Shown in pieces: positions 23,605 through 32,831 of a stretch of 37,620 nt of DNA. Location of the stretch: NCBI GenBank assembly GCA_029560415.1, contig JAKQKY010000105.1:1-37620 (forward strand). The letters are read 5' to 3'. The first letter of the stretch is position 1, and every line of letters starts with the position of its first letter. The stretch is from Bacteroidota bacterium. Lineage in GTDB: Bacteria > Bacteroidota > Bacteroidia > Chitinophagales > Chitinophagaceae. Below the pieces are notes generated by a model that was not told the DNA's origin, ran no database searches, and worked only from the letters and a program-made list of their open reading frames with translations. The position numbers and the translations under genes are program-made.

Positions 23605-24804
23605 ATGAACAAGATTTTGAGTCAACAGAAAAGAATTGAATCGATCGATATCCTTAGGGGTATTGTAATGGTACTGATGGCGCTGGATCATGTTCGGGAT
23701 TATTTTCACATCGGGGCCAATGTAGACAATCCCCTGAACCTGGATACAACAACACCTCTCCTGTTCTTCACCCGTTGGATCACCCATTTTTGTGCCCCGG
23801 TATTTGTATTCCTGTCGGGCGCTTCCATTTACCTGCAAAGCCTGCGTAAAACCAAAAAAGAACTTTCTGTCTTTTTAATAAAAAGAGGGCTCTGGCTGAT
23901 TGCAGTGGAATTTATTTTGATATCCTTTGCCTGGTCATTCAATCCAAACTACCAGTTCATTTTCCTGCAGGTAATCTGGGCGATCGGCATCAGCATGTTG
24001 ATCCTGGGCCTGTGCATTCGTTTACCCTATGCCGTTATTTTAACCATCGGGCTGCTCATTGTATTCGGCCACAACCTGCTCGATTACCCCGAAGCAGCAC
24101 CTAACCTGCAGGCGGGTTTTTGGTGGGACCTGCTGCACCATTCAAGGTTCAGCGTGTATCCCTATTGGAATAACCATGCCGCCATTATTGCATACCCTTT
24201 CCTTCCCTGGACCGGTCTTATGATGCTTGGGTATTGCACTGGTATCTATTTTACTTCATCCGTGCAGCCGGCGCATCGCAGAAAAATATTGCTAAGGCTA
24301 GGCCTGGCCGTTATCGGGCTTTTCATTGTTGTTCGTTTCATAAATCTATATGGAGATCCGGTGGCCTGGTCAACCCAAAAAAACATTCTATTTACTTTCT
24401 TCTCTTTTATCAATGTAAATAAATATCCACCTTCGCTGATGTATATGTGCGTGACGATTGGCCCGGCCTTGTTGGTACTGGCCTGGATCGAAAACATACA
24501 AAACAGGTTTACAAATATCATGCGTACCTATGGCAGGGTTGCTTTCTTTTATTATATCCTGCACATCTATCTCATTCATCTTTTATCGGCCATCGCATTC
24601 CTCTCAAGAGGCCATAGCTTCAGCGATGCAACCAACACCGGCAATATCTTCCCCTTTTATTTTGTGGCCCCGGGCGAAGGCTATTCACTGGGCATCGTGT
24701 ATGCGGTGTGGTTATTCGTGGTGATCTTGTTGTACCCGCTCTGCCGTTGGTACGACCAGTACAAAACGGCACATAAGGAAAAATGGTGGCTGAGTTATCT
24801 TTAA
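23605..24804 (+). CDS. DUF1624-type multi-TM acyltransferase-like protein
   Basis: 399 residues with about 10 TM helices. The N-terminal KRIESIDILRGIVMVLMALDHVRDYF is the hallmark of the DUF1624/heparan-alpha-glucosaminide N-acetyltransferase-like family, whose members move acyl groups across a membrane; Asp and His in ALDHVRD are the conserved polar pair. HFCAPVFVFLSGAS and PFLPWTGLMMLGYCTGI are further family blocks, and FFYYILHIYLIHL lies near the end. It is divergent from the peptide ligase gene. The substrate is not indicated, and an outer-sugar or lipid O-acetylation role is only a family-based guess. Confidence 0.85.
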   Translation: MNKILSQQKRIESIDILRGIVMVLMALDHVRDYFHIGANVDNPLNLDTTTPLLFFTRWITHFCAPVFVFLSGASIYLQSLRKTKKELSVFLIKRGLWLIAVEFILISFAWSFNPNYQFIFLQVIWAIGISMLILGLCIRLPYAVILTIGLLIVFGHNLLDYPEAAPNLQAGFWWDLLHHSRFSVYPYWNNHAAIIAYPFLPWTGLMMLGYCTGIYFTSSVQPAHRRKILLRLGLAVIGLFIVVRFINLYGDPVAWSTQKNILFTFFSFINVNKYPPSLMYMCVTIGPALLVLAWIENIQNRFTNIMRTYGRVAFFYYILHIYLIHLLSAIAFLSRGHSFSDATNTGNIFPFYFVAPGEGYSLGIVYAVWLFVVILLYPLCRWYDQYKTAHKEKWWLSYL

Positions 24805-24936
24805 TATACTTATAGAACAACCCCGGTCGTTTTTCAATCCATTTTTTACTCATTGATAGGAATTCCCTATTTTAGAAAAGTATTTTTCAAACTAAACTGG
24901 AACCACGTTGTTTCATGATTCAAAACTGACCGGCTG

Positions 24937-26355
24937 ATGAAAAAATGGTTATTTGCCTTTTGTATCTTTATGTTTTCCATGAACGCTTCTGGCCAGGATG
25001 CATCTTCAGAGAACCTGCTGAAAAAAATCGCCGGGGAAAAAAACGATAGCCGCCGGATCGACCTCATCATCACCCTTTTCCAAGCTTACCAGGAATCGGA
25101 TCCATTGCAGGATATGGAATATGCAAAAAAACTATTGCAGCAATCACACGATAACGATGATGCCGTTGGTGAAGCATTGGCCTTATCGGAATTGGGCTAT
25201 GCATACAGGGCCCTGGGCAATACCGTAAATGGACTTGATTATAATCTAAAAGCACTGGCCACTGCCGAACAGGCCGACAATGATGAACTCATCGGGTATG
25301 TTAACATCAACCTGGCTCATTACTATAAAGACATGGCAGATTATAACAGGGCGATTGCCCTGTATCAAACAGGAAATACTTTATCGGCAAAAACCAAAAG
25401 TTATAAAGTGCAAAGCTGGGCACTGATGAACCTTGGCGAAGTGTATTACGCCATGAACAAAACCGATTCGGCGCTGATCTATTCCCAAAGAGCCTATGAA
25501 CTTTGTATCAGCATAAAATATCCTGAATTCATCAGTTTTATTTGTTTGCAATTGGCCAAAGTGCATGGTAAACTGGGCAATGAATCCCTTGCGAAAAGTT
25601 ATTACGAAATGGCGCTGAAGGAAGCCCATCATTTGAGATCGCCCAAATATGTGAACCTTGTATATTTCAACATGGCCAGGTATTACCATTCACTTCAACA
25701 GGAAGACACCAGTATTTATTTTGCAAGGCAAGCCATTCAAACTACGATCAATACAGCCTTTTCAAACATGAGTATGCGCCCGGCCAAATTGTTGGCAGAA
25801 CTCTATGAAAAGAAGAACAGCGACAGCGCCTATAAATACGTAAGGATGTACATGATCGCCAATGACAGTTTATTTAATGCAAAAGCCATTCAACAAACTC
25901 AACTCCTCAGCTTTGAGAACAGCCTCCGCCAGCAGGAACTTGCTGCAGAAAAAGAAGAAGCAGCAGAAAAAAGATGGCAGAACATACAGTACGCATTAAT
26001 TGCATTGGGCATTGTTTGTTTCTTAATGATATATTTATTGCTTAGCCATGGATACATCAGCAATACCAGGATCATTGAATTCCTGGGTATGATCGCCCTG
26101 CTATTGGTGTTCGAGTTCCTTAATTTATTGTTGCATCCTTTCATAGAAAAAATTACCCATCACTCCCCGATCCTCATGTTACTGGCCCTCGTTTGCATAG
26201 CAGGCGTGTTGATCCCGTTACATCATAAACTTCAGAAATGGGCTACTGAAAAGCTGGTCGAAAAGAATGTACGCATCCGGCTCGAATCTGCCCAAAAAAC
26301 GATCAAAAAGTTAACAAAAGAAGTTCCACCAGGGACTGACAATCCTCATTCATAA
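24937..26355 (+). CDS. TPR-repeat membrane protein with no output domain
   Basis: 472 residues: signal peptide (MKKWLFAFCIFMFSMNASGQ), then tetratricopeptide repeats over about residues 40-300 (for example ALALSELGYAYRALGNTVNG, INLAHYYKDMADYNRAIALY, MNLGEVYYAMNKTDSALIYS). A helical linker rich in Glu, Lys and Ala (QQELAAEKEEAAEKRW) leads to three TM helices (about 350-368, 378-400 and 410-428). A short cytosolic coil follows (KNVRIRLESAQKTIKKLTKE). Bacteroidota TPR proteins of this build often continue into a histidine kinase or HTH domain; here the protein stops after the coil. Partner and function unknown. Confidence 0.8.
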   Translation: MKKWLFAFCIFMFSMNASGQDASSENLLKKIAGEKNDSRRIDLIITLFQAYQESDPLQDMEYAKKLLQQSHDNDDAVGEALALSELGYAYRALGNTVNGLDYNLKALATAEQADNDELIGYVNINLAHYYKDMADYNRAIALYQTGNTLSAKTKSYKVQSWALMNLGEVYYAMNKTDSALIYSQRAYELCISIKYPEFISFICLQLAKVHGKLGNESLAKSYYEMALKEAHHLRSPKYVNLVYFNMARYYHSLQQEDTSIYFARQAIQTTINTAFSNMSMRPAKLLAELYEKKNSDSAYKYVRMYMIANDSLFNAKAIQQTQLLSFENSLRQQELAAEKEEAAEKRWQNIQYALIALGIVCFLMIYLLLSHGYISNTRIIEFLGMIALLLVFEFLNLLLHPFIEKITHHSPILMLLALVCIAGVLIPLHHKLQKWATEKLVEKNVRIRLESAQKTIKKLTKEVPPGTDNPHS

Positions 26356-26465
26356 ATTCCAACGCATCAATAAGGTTTCCGGTACAATTCATGTAGTAAT
26401 AAACCTGGCATTGCTGGTGGATTGCCCGCAGTAATTCAGTATATTTAATAAATAAATCATGTATC

Positions 26466-28202
26466 ATGACTACATTTTACCTATCGCTCAAAAAGACTTT
26501 TTATATCATTGCCTGTTGCATGATGCCTCTTTTGATGGCAGCACAACCTCCTGTAATAAGCTACCAAACTGCGATCACCGGCCTTTCGGGGCCTGTAGAC
26601 CTCGTGAATGCCGGTGATGGAACCAATAGGTTGTTTGTTGTAGAACAGGCAGGAAATATCAGGGTTTGGAATGGTACAACCCTAAGCCTTTTTGCCAACC
26701 TGGGTGCTACCGGCGCCAACATCATTTCCCTCGGCAGTGAAAGAGGATTGTTGAGCATGGCGTTTCATCCCGATTATGATGGAGTCACTAACCGCTATTT
26801 CTTTGTGTATTATACCGATCTCGCGGGCGACATAGCCATCAGGCGTTACCAGACTACAATCGGGAATATCAATACAGCCGATGTGTCGGCGAGCACGCTG
26901 ATCATCACCATACCACACCCGGGTAATTCAAATCACAACGGTGGTAAATTAAATTTTGGAGCTGATGGCTACCTGTATTTTGCCACAGGCGATGGCGGAG
27001 GTGGCAATGATGTACCCAATAATGCTCAAACAGGAACCGTTTTGCTTGGTAAAATGTTGCGTATTGATATAGACAACACTTCAATAACGTATGGCAATTA
27101 TGATCTTCCGGCAGCTCCGAATGAAAATCCTTACGTAACAGATCCTGCTATTGATGACCGTATCTGGGCGCTTGGTTTGAGAAATCCTTTCAGGTGGAGT
27201 TTCGACAGGCTTACCAATGATATGTGGATCGGCGATGTTGGACAAGGCGCACAGGAAGAGATCAACTTCCGTCCGGCGGGTTCAACAGGTAATGTTAATT
27301 ATGGATGGCGTTGTTTTGAAGGTTATCCTTCCACTCCCGGCGTAGCCGATTGCAACCCGGTAAATTATGTTCCTCCCGTATACGACTACCCGAACCCTTC
27401 ATCGGGAGCTTCGGCTGTTACCGGCGGGTATGTTTATCGCGGTAACGAATACCCGAATTTCAGGGGATATTATATTGCATCTGATGTGTATTCAGGTGAT
27501 GTATTTCTTCTGTGGCCAAATGGAAGCGGTGGATTTGATTCTGCTGTACAATCGGCACTGGGCGTTAGTTTTATCGTAGCCTTTGGTGAAGCAGAAGATG
27601 GTACATTGTATGCAGTATCCCAGGGATCTGATGAAGTTTTTAAAGTGATCGCAACGGGTGGAACGGTATTGCCTGCCAAATTGGGCACTTTCATGGTCAC
27701 ACCCAGGAATGGCTTTAATGCAGTGAACTGGCAAACGTTATCAGAGATCAATACAGCCCGCTTTCACATTGAATATGGAAATGATGGCCGTAACTTCAGC
27801 CGTGTAGGAACAGTGAACGCTTCCAGGATCACCCAGGGAAGTAACTATCGCTTTAACCATGACATCGTTTCCGTCCAGGACATGTTTTACCGGCTGGCCA
27901 TTGAAGAAGACAATGGTGCCATTCAATATTCTGAAATATTGCGCATCGGCGGCACCCGGACAAATGGCATCCGCGTGTATCCCAACCCGGTAGCGAATGG
28001 TATATTGAACCTGGAAGTATCACGGGAACCCGTAAACGAAATAAAGGTCTATCATTCAAATGGTACGGTCTTATTCAAAAAATCATTTGATCATTTCACC
28101 GGCAACAGCAAAATTTACCTGCCAAATTTACCCGCTGGGGTTTATATGGTGGAAGTAAGTGGTGACCGGGTATCACACAAAGAAAAGATCATTGTTCAAT
28201 AA
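26466..28202 (+). CDS. Glucose/sorbosone dehydrogenase-like (PQQ-type) protein with T9SS type A signal
   Basis: 578 residues. A signal peptide ends near MAAQP. A six-bladed propeller domain (about residues 35-400) follows: GLSGPVDLVNAGDGTNRLFV, GSERGLLSMAFHPDY, NHNGGKLNFGADGYLYFATG with His157 in the catalytic-base position, GDGGGGND and ALGLRNPFRWSFD with Arg239. These are the hallmarks of soluble PQQ-dependent sugar dehydrogenases; PQQ binding is expected but not proven, and many relatives are uncharacterised. After a linker and a beta-sandwich-like region (about 405-490) comes a Por-type sorting domain (RVYPNPVANGILNLEV ... LPAGVYMVEV). The product is probably exported by the T9SS. Start chosen at the ATG opening the signal peptide. 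Confidence 0.88.
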   Translation: MTTFYLSLKKTFYIIACCMMPLLMAAQPPVISYQTAITGLSGPVDLVNAGDGTNRLFVVEQAGNIRVWNGTTLSLFANLGATGANIISLGSERGLLSMAFHPDYDGVTNRYFFVYYTDLAGDIAIRRYQTTIGNINTADVSASTLIITIPHPGNSNHNGGKLNFGADGYLYFATGDGGGGNDVPNNAQTGTVLLGKMLRIDIDNTSITYGNYDLPAAPNENPYVTDPAIDDRIWALGLRNPFRWSFDRLTNDMWIGDVGQGAQEEINFRPAGSTGNVNYGWRCFEGYPSTPGVADCNPVNYVPPVYDYPNPSSGASAVTGGYVYRGNEYPNFRGYYIASDVYSGDVFLLWPNGSGGFDSAVQSALGVSFIVAFGEAEDGTLYAVSQGSDEVFKVIATGGTVLPAKLGTFMVTPRNGFNAVNWQTLSEINTARFHIEYGNDGRNFSRVGTVNASRITQGSNYRFNHDIVSVQDMFYRLAIEEDNGAIQYSEILRIGGTRTNGIRVYPNPVANGILNLEVSREPVNEIKVYHSNGTVLFKKSFDHFTGNSKIYLPNLPAGVYMVEVSGDRVSHKEKIIVQ

Positions 28203-28593
28203 ATAATTATGTGTTGTGCAATGATTAATGTAAAAAGCACTCAATTACTTTGAAATTCTTTTTGTGAATTTAAGGTTACTTTATGTTTTTCCATCGAAAT
28301 CGGCTTCACTTTTCGGGCAAGTAAAAAAGTAGCATTAAAAAAATTGCCGGACCTAATTCATTTGGTCAGTGATTACATACTTTTCCCATCCTGATCAAAT
28401 TAATCGGTATTAGTATAGTATAAGTAAGGAGCCTTGACTAAGCTTTAGCACTAAGTTTAACATCAGTTCCTTGTAAACGAAATTCGAATTTATTTTAAAT
28501 ACATAACCACAAAACGTTTTAAAAACAATGATGTCTTTTCTCTATGACTTTGTGTCACTGTGTTTCAAAATAATATTTTAATAGCACAAGAGG
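28203..28593. other. AT-rich gene-free stretch
   Basis: 391 bases between convergent genes. No ORF with sensible composition. At 28540-28570 it holds a 31-base element matching the end of the 147-bp repeat at 14692-14722 in 27 positions, located just past the stop of the minus-strand gene that ends at 28594. The rest looks featureless. Confidence 0.5.
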
Positions 28594-30324
28594 TTAAAGT
28601 CTAATGATTTTTGAATTAATATAAAAATTATTCCCATCAGTGATTCGAATAAAATATACTCCAGTTTTTAGCCTACTTAAAATAACACTTCCATCTCGTT
28701 CAATTGAGAATTTATTTCCTTTGCCTGACCAAAATATTTTACCAGACATGTCAGTAATTACACATGATAGCAGAGAAATATTGTCAATCGATTTTATTGA
28801 TAGTGTAGTTGACGAATTAGAAGGGTTAGGATAAATTAATATTTGTGGATTGCGGGTTTCTAATATTTTATCTTTTTTACGAACATTACCCGGTTTAATT
28901 GATTGTCGGAAAGAATTATCACACCATAGAAAATCTTTCTCCAAAACCTCTGAAAGGTTATTGTTTTGCCAGCTGACATTCATATAATTAGTTTCATAAG
29001 CATGCTTGCCTGCAAGAGTGGGGTAACGGTTATCATCATTTAAAGCACCGCTCGGTACTAATTTAAAACAGGGTTCTGTAGCAGGTGAGCAATAGGTGAC
29101 ACGACCAAATTCATCTAGCGATAAAGAAAGTGCTGTAATATAGTTACCTGTGCCATTTGGTAAACTTCCGGTAAAACTTCCCTGCCAAGCTATTTGAGCT
29201 ACATTACCAATTCCATTGTAAAAACCATATGAAACATTTGGGTTTTCATGATTAGTACTTTGTGGAACCGAGATATTTGCATAAACAAACTCTTCTTCGC
29301 TATTATTCGTGTAATTATGATCATAAAAATCTCCATCATGACAGGTTAAGCCAAGTATATTCTGATAAGATGAAACAGTGTTTGTTAATCTCCAAACAAT
29401 TGTCCAATCTTCTTTAAAGTTTATATCACCAGAACAAGCTATTCTTGGACGACCAAATTCTTCTGTTATTGGCGTGCAATCTCTCTTATCTATTTCATTA
29501 ATGTTTGTAATTGAACCACCCAAAATATCTGAAAAATCCTGCCATGAAACAACAAGAATAGATTTACTAACATCCAGATAAGTAAAATATGCTTTTGCAG
29601 AACCAAAATCATCTTCTGATAATGCAACATCAGCTTGTGTATAAGTATATGTGTTTGGCAGATCGGATAAGTTAGATGACAGTATAGGCCCAAAGGTATT
29701 TTCGGTTTGTCCAGCAATTGTTTTTAGAGTTCGCATTGTAGAATTAGGAGGAGAAGGCGAATAAATGGCAGGATCGTTTTCTTCAAGGACAATTACAAAA
29801 TCGCCAATGGAATTAGCATCAATACGTATTCCATTTTCCCCGGGTACATTTGATGGGGTGTATATTGTTTGTGAAGATACAAATTGAAGACTCCCGCTGT
29901 CTATATTCCAAATATCAAATCTGAATTCTCCTAATGCAACATCAAAATAAACAATTAATATGTAATATTCTTTACTGCCATTATTGTAATCAACCACGAT
30001 TGCCACATCAGGGCTTATTACATCACTAGTTGATTGCAGATCTTCCAAACCACTATTAGTGATGCTATTACAACCATCCGTAAAAGACCAACTAATGCTA
30101 TTTGTCTGATTATCATTTATAGTAACTTTTAACTTTACACAATCATCTTCCCATACATCGTTTGCAGTTTCTCCAGTTGGCCCCGTTTGCGTAATACCTA
30201 ATGAGCCATCTGAATATAGAATCGGGCTACAAATTGGATCTTGACTTTTAGAAGAAAGTACCAATAACGAGAAAGTAAAAAATAAAATTACTGACCTGAA
30301 ATTTAAAAATGCATACGTTTTCAT
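28594..30324 (-). CDS. Secreted T9SS type A protein (unknown body)
   Basis: 576 residues: signal peptide (MKTYAFLNFRSVILFFTFSL, then ending SSKSQ) and a beta-rich body of about 450 residues with repeating aromatic/Asn-rich strands, lacking a catalytic motif I recognise. The sorting domain is at the C-terminus (ILIYPNPSNSSTTLSIKSID ... GVYFIRITDGNNF). Base composition is noticeably more AT-rich than in the neighbouring genes, and the protein is rich in Asn, Ser and Ile. Divergent from the next T9SS gene across a 209-base AT-rich region. Function unknown; surface-exposed or secreted. Confidence 0.82.
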   Translation of the reverse strand: MKTYAFLNFRSVILFFTFSLLVLSSKSQDPICSPILYSDGSLGITQTGPTGETANDVWEDDCVKLKVTINDNQTNSISWSFTDGCNSITNSGLEDLQSTSDVISPDVAIVVDYNNGSKEYYILIVYFDVALGEFRFDIWNIDSGSLQFVSSQTIYTPSNVPGENGIRIDANSIGDFVIVLEENDPAIYSPSPPNSTMRTLKTIAGQTENTFGPILSSNLSDLPNTYTYTQADVALSEDDFGSAKAYFTYLDVSKSILVVSWQDFSDILGGSITNINEIDKRDCTPITEEFGRPRIACSGDINFKEDWTIVWRLTNTVSSYQNILGLTCHDGDFYDHNYTNNSEEEFVYANISVPQSTNHENPNVSYGFYNGIGNVAQIAWQGSFTGSLPNGTGNYITALSLSLDEFGRVTYCSPATEPCFKLVPSGALNDDNRYPTLAGKHAYETNYMNVSWQNNNLSEVLEKDFLWCDNSFRQSIKPGNVRKKDKILETRNPQILIYPNPSNSSTTLSIKSIDNISLLSCVITDMSGKIFWSGKGNKFSIERDGSVILSRLKTGVYFIRITDGNNFYINSKIIRL

Positions 30325-30533
30325 GATTGATTTTTTTTGATGGATTAAAAATTTGGATGTCTGTAGGAAAAGCGGGTAGGTGGGATTGATAGGAAAGAAA
30401 ATACAAAGTAAGATTTTTACATCTCAACGTTTATTAAATAAATTTATAATATTATTTTAATTAGGAAAGTTTTTTATATATTTATTTAGGATTTTTTAAA
30501 TGTTGCATTGAATTTCAATCAAATTATTATGCT

Positions 30534-32030
30534 ATGATTGTATTGTCTAAACAAAATTTCATTTGTAGAGTCAGTCAATACGTAGTATTAATGTTCGTTT
30601 TCATTTTTCAAATATCAAGTGGTTTTTGTGGAACAGGAAACAACAGAATTGTAAATAATAAAATTATTACTGATGCACAGGTTGGGCCAGTCTACACGTT
30701 CAGGCATATTCCACTTTCGATGTTCTTCACCAAAAGAACCATTATCGTTAATGTTAACAACTTAGGTACAGAACCACTGGTAAATTTAACTGTTACTTTA
30801 AACATTACCGGGGCGGCAAATTTTTCGGATGTTAAAACCGTTAGTTCCCTTGCACCCGGAAGTTCAACCTTTGTTGAATTCGCAGAATTTGCTACTTACA
30901 CAATGGGGATCAATACTATTGTAGTAACATTACCCGATGATGATGATAATTCCAATAATCAGCTAACTTATATACAGAATGTAAATCCAGGCCTTGTTAG
31001 TTTTGCTGAAGAAGCGCCGCCTTCTGGTAGTTATGGATACAATAGTGATATGGGAGGATTTATGTATTCCTATTTTTCAACTGGAATTTCTATTTATATA
31101 AATGCCATTCGAATACACATTTCTGATGATGTAAACAGTATTGGCAAAACAGTCAGGGCCATATTAGGCTCACCATTTGGTACCATGCAAGTATTATGGC
31201 AGTCTGCTCCACTCACAATTACAGCAGACCACCTCGGTAAATATTTTCAATTTAATATTGATCCTCCATATTTTAATACTCAAAGTGCAGCAATACGAGC
31301 GGGCTTACTTCAACCGATAGCGTCACAAGCTTATTTTCCAATCTCTTATCAAGATGAGATACCGAAACGCCCTGGAGATTTTAGTAATGTTTACCGTTAT
31401 CTTGGAGGAAACAATTTTGGAGGTATGCCTTTTACGCTGCAGTCACGGTTCATGATACAGCTTCTGATGAATAACTATGTACTTCCGGTAAACCTGGTTG
31501 AATTTAAGGCTGTAAATAAAGATCTCGTTAATGAACTGAATTGGGTGAGTACACAGGAAATAAATTTTGATAAGTTTATTATTGAAAGAAGCATGAATGG
31601 TTATGACTATACAATAATTGGTGAACAGGAAGGAAAAGGAACTTCGGCAAGCCAGCAACGTTATAATTTTATTGATTCCAGGCCAGGCGATGGAGTCAAT
31701 TATTACAAATTGAAAATGCAGGATCTGGATGGCAACTGCAAGTATAGTGAGGTGAAAAAAGTTATCGTTAAGTCGGGTATCCGTTTTACAATTTCGCCTA
31801 ACCCGGCCAGTGATATGTTGCACGTGAAATACTATTCAAACCATACCGGCAATGTGAAATTTACCATCACTGATTTAAGTGGCAGAAAAATACTTAGCTC
31901 AACAAAATACCTGCAACGGTCAGCTGATAAGATCGATATTCCGATTGCAGATCTTTCGAAGGGAATTTATATTCTGCAAATGAATGATGATGCAAGTATC
32001 ATTGCACAGGGAAAGTTTATTAAAATGTAA
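30534..32030 (+). CDS. Secreted T9SS type A protein with CARDB-like domain
   Basis: 498 residues. The start at 30534 gives a long N-terminus with a hydrophobic signal (about residues 16-32, VVLMFVFIFQISSGFCG). A CARDB/adhesive Ig-like segment follows (NVNNLGTEPLVNLTVTLNIT ... ITVVTLPDDDDNSNN-like, about 70-145), then a region with SYGYNSDMGGFMYSYFSTGI of unknown fold. The C-terminal third has PVNLVEFKAVNKDLVNELNW (a beta-sandwich common before T9SS signals) and a Por-type sorting domain (FTISPNPASDMLHVKY ... KGIYILQM). AT-rich like its divergent neighbour in its first half. Function unknown. Confidence 0.82.
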   Translation: MIVLSKQNFICRVSQYVVLMFVFIFQISSGFCGTGNNRIVNNKIITDAQVGPVYTFRHIPLSMFFTKRTIIVNVNNLGTEPLVNLTVTLNITGAANFSDVKTVSSLAPGSSTFVEFAEFATYTMGINTIVVTLPDDDDNSNNQLTYIQNVNPGLVSFAEEAPPSGSYGYNSDMGGFMYSYFSTGISIYINAIRIHISDDVNSIGKTVRAILGSPFGTMQVLWQSAPLTITADHLGKYFQFNIDPPYFNTQSAAIRAGLLQPIASQAYFPISYQDEIPKRPGDFSNVYRYLGGNNFGGMPFTLQSRFMIQLLMNNYVLPVNLVEFKAVNKDLVNELNWVSTQEINFDKFIIERSMNGYDYTIIGEQEGKGTSASQQRYNFIDSRPGDGVNYYKLKMQDLDGNCKYSEVKKVIVKSGIRFTISPNPASDMLHVKYYSNHTGNVKFTITDLSGRKILSSTKYLQRSADKIDIPIADLSKGIYILQMNDDASIIAQGKFIKM

Positions 32031-32101
32031 TCTGTTGAGCTATTAAAAGAAGCTTGAAATTGTAAACTGTAAATGATCAGGAAACATAATTTGCGATTAC
32101 A

Positions 32102-32191
32102 ATGGTGAAAAGCCTAATAAAGGCTCTATATCGAAAAAAAGCACCTGCCCGTAGTTTCGAAGTAGAACCCGGGAGAGAATCAAAAAAGTGA
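32102..32191 (+). CDS. Possible 29-residue basic peptide
   Basis: ATG at 32102 to TGA at 32191: MVKSLIKALYRKKAPARSFE followed by VEPGRESKK. The codons and the amphipathic basic start followed by a polar tail look protein-like, although the ORF is short. It lies alone between a T9SS gene and a small membrane protein gene. No known family. Confidence 0.3.
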   Translation: MVKSLIKALYRKKAPARSFEVEPGRESKK

Positions 32192-32312
32192 TATTCAAAT
32201 CACAATAAAGTTTGAAAAAAATTGAGATTTATTAAATTAATCAATACCCCAACACGATTTTAGTTACCAACTTTATGATCTACAACCTTGCGGTCGGAGG
32301 CCTCTCTATATA

Positions 32313-32585
32313 ATGACAACAAGACAAGCCACCGTGGCTTTAACCGTAGTAACTTCCGTTTTGGTCATTTCTACATTGGTATTGGATAATGATCGCCCAG
32401 GTTGGATCTGCGGGTCGGGCCTCCTGGTCACCGGCCTCATCCTGTTACCCATAGAGGTCCTGTTAACGATCGCAACTTTTAAATCACCCCATATTTCCAG
32501 CAGGCGGCTGTTTACATTACTGCTGCTGGGATGTACCCTGGGATATGCCTTTGGGTTGTTGGTATTTATGAAGGATTGTGGATAA
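32313..32585 (+). CDS. Small three-TM membrane protein
   Basis: 90 residues with three hydrophobic stretches (about residues 8-23, 34-55 and 66-84) separated by short polar loops (DNDRPGW and FKSPHISSRR). It starts at the first ATG of the frame and stands alone. I do not recognise a family. A possible dyad, GTGAT-N6-ATCAC, lies at 32188-32203 upstream. Confidence 0.6.
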   Translation: MTTRQATVALTVVTSVLVISTLVLDNDRPGWICGSGLLVTGLILLPIEVLLTIATFKSPHISSRRLFTLLLLGCTLGYAFGLLVFMKDCG

Positions 32586-32831
32586 ACTGTCCATTATTTA
32601 TGAATCCTACTCATCAGGTTAAATGAACACAACCAGCTTAATTATACATGACCCGCTACCAGGTTGCGTTTCAAGCCGATATCAAATCTGTCTTTAAAAA
32701 GCAGCCATTGGCAAATAAGGGGGTTGTTTCAATGGCTTTTGCGTAAAAAAACATAGTTTACAGGCAACAAAATGAACTGTTTGGGCATCTCAAAGAGAAC
32801 ACCCATTATATTGTTGAATAAATATCATTGC

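Noticed and set aside
23557-23838. 93-residue minus-strand ORF overlapping the DUF1624-type gene start
   Set aside because: Antisense shadow of a well-supported membrane protein; no motif and implausible composition.
32188-32203. GTGAT-N6-ATCAC dyad resembling a Crp site
   Set aside because: Spacing of the GTGA/TCAC arms is N8, not the N6 of Crp sites, and it overlaps a small candidate ORF; single occurrence.
32648-32746. 32-residue ORF (MTRYQVAFQADIKSVFKKQP and on) before the lipoprotein gene
   Set aside because: Short, no membrane, signal or motif, and inside a leader region; could be a gene remnant but nothing supports translation.
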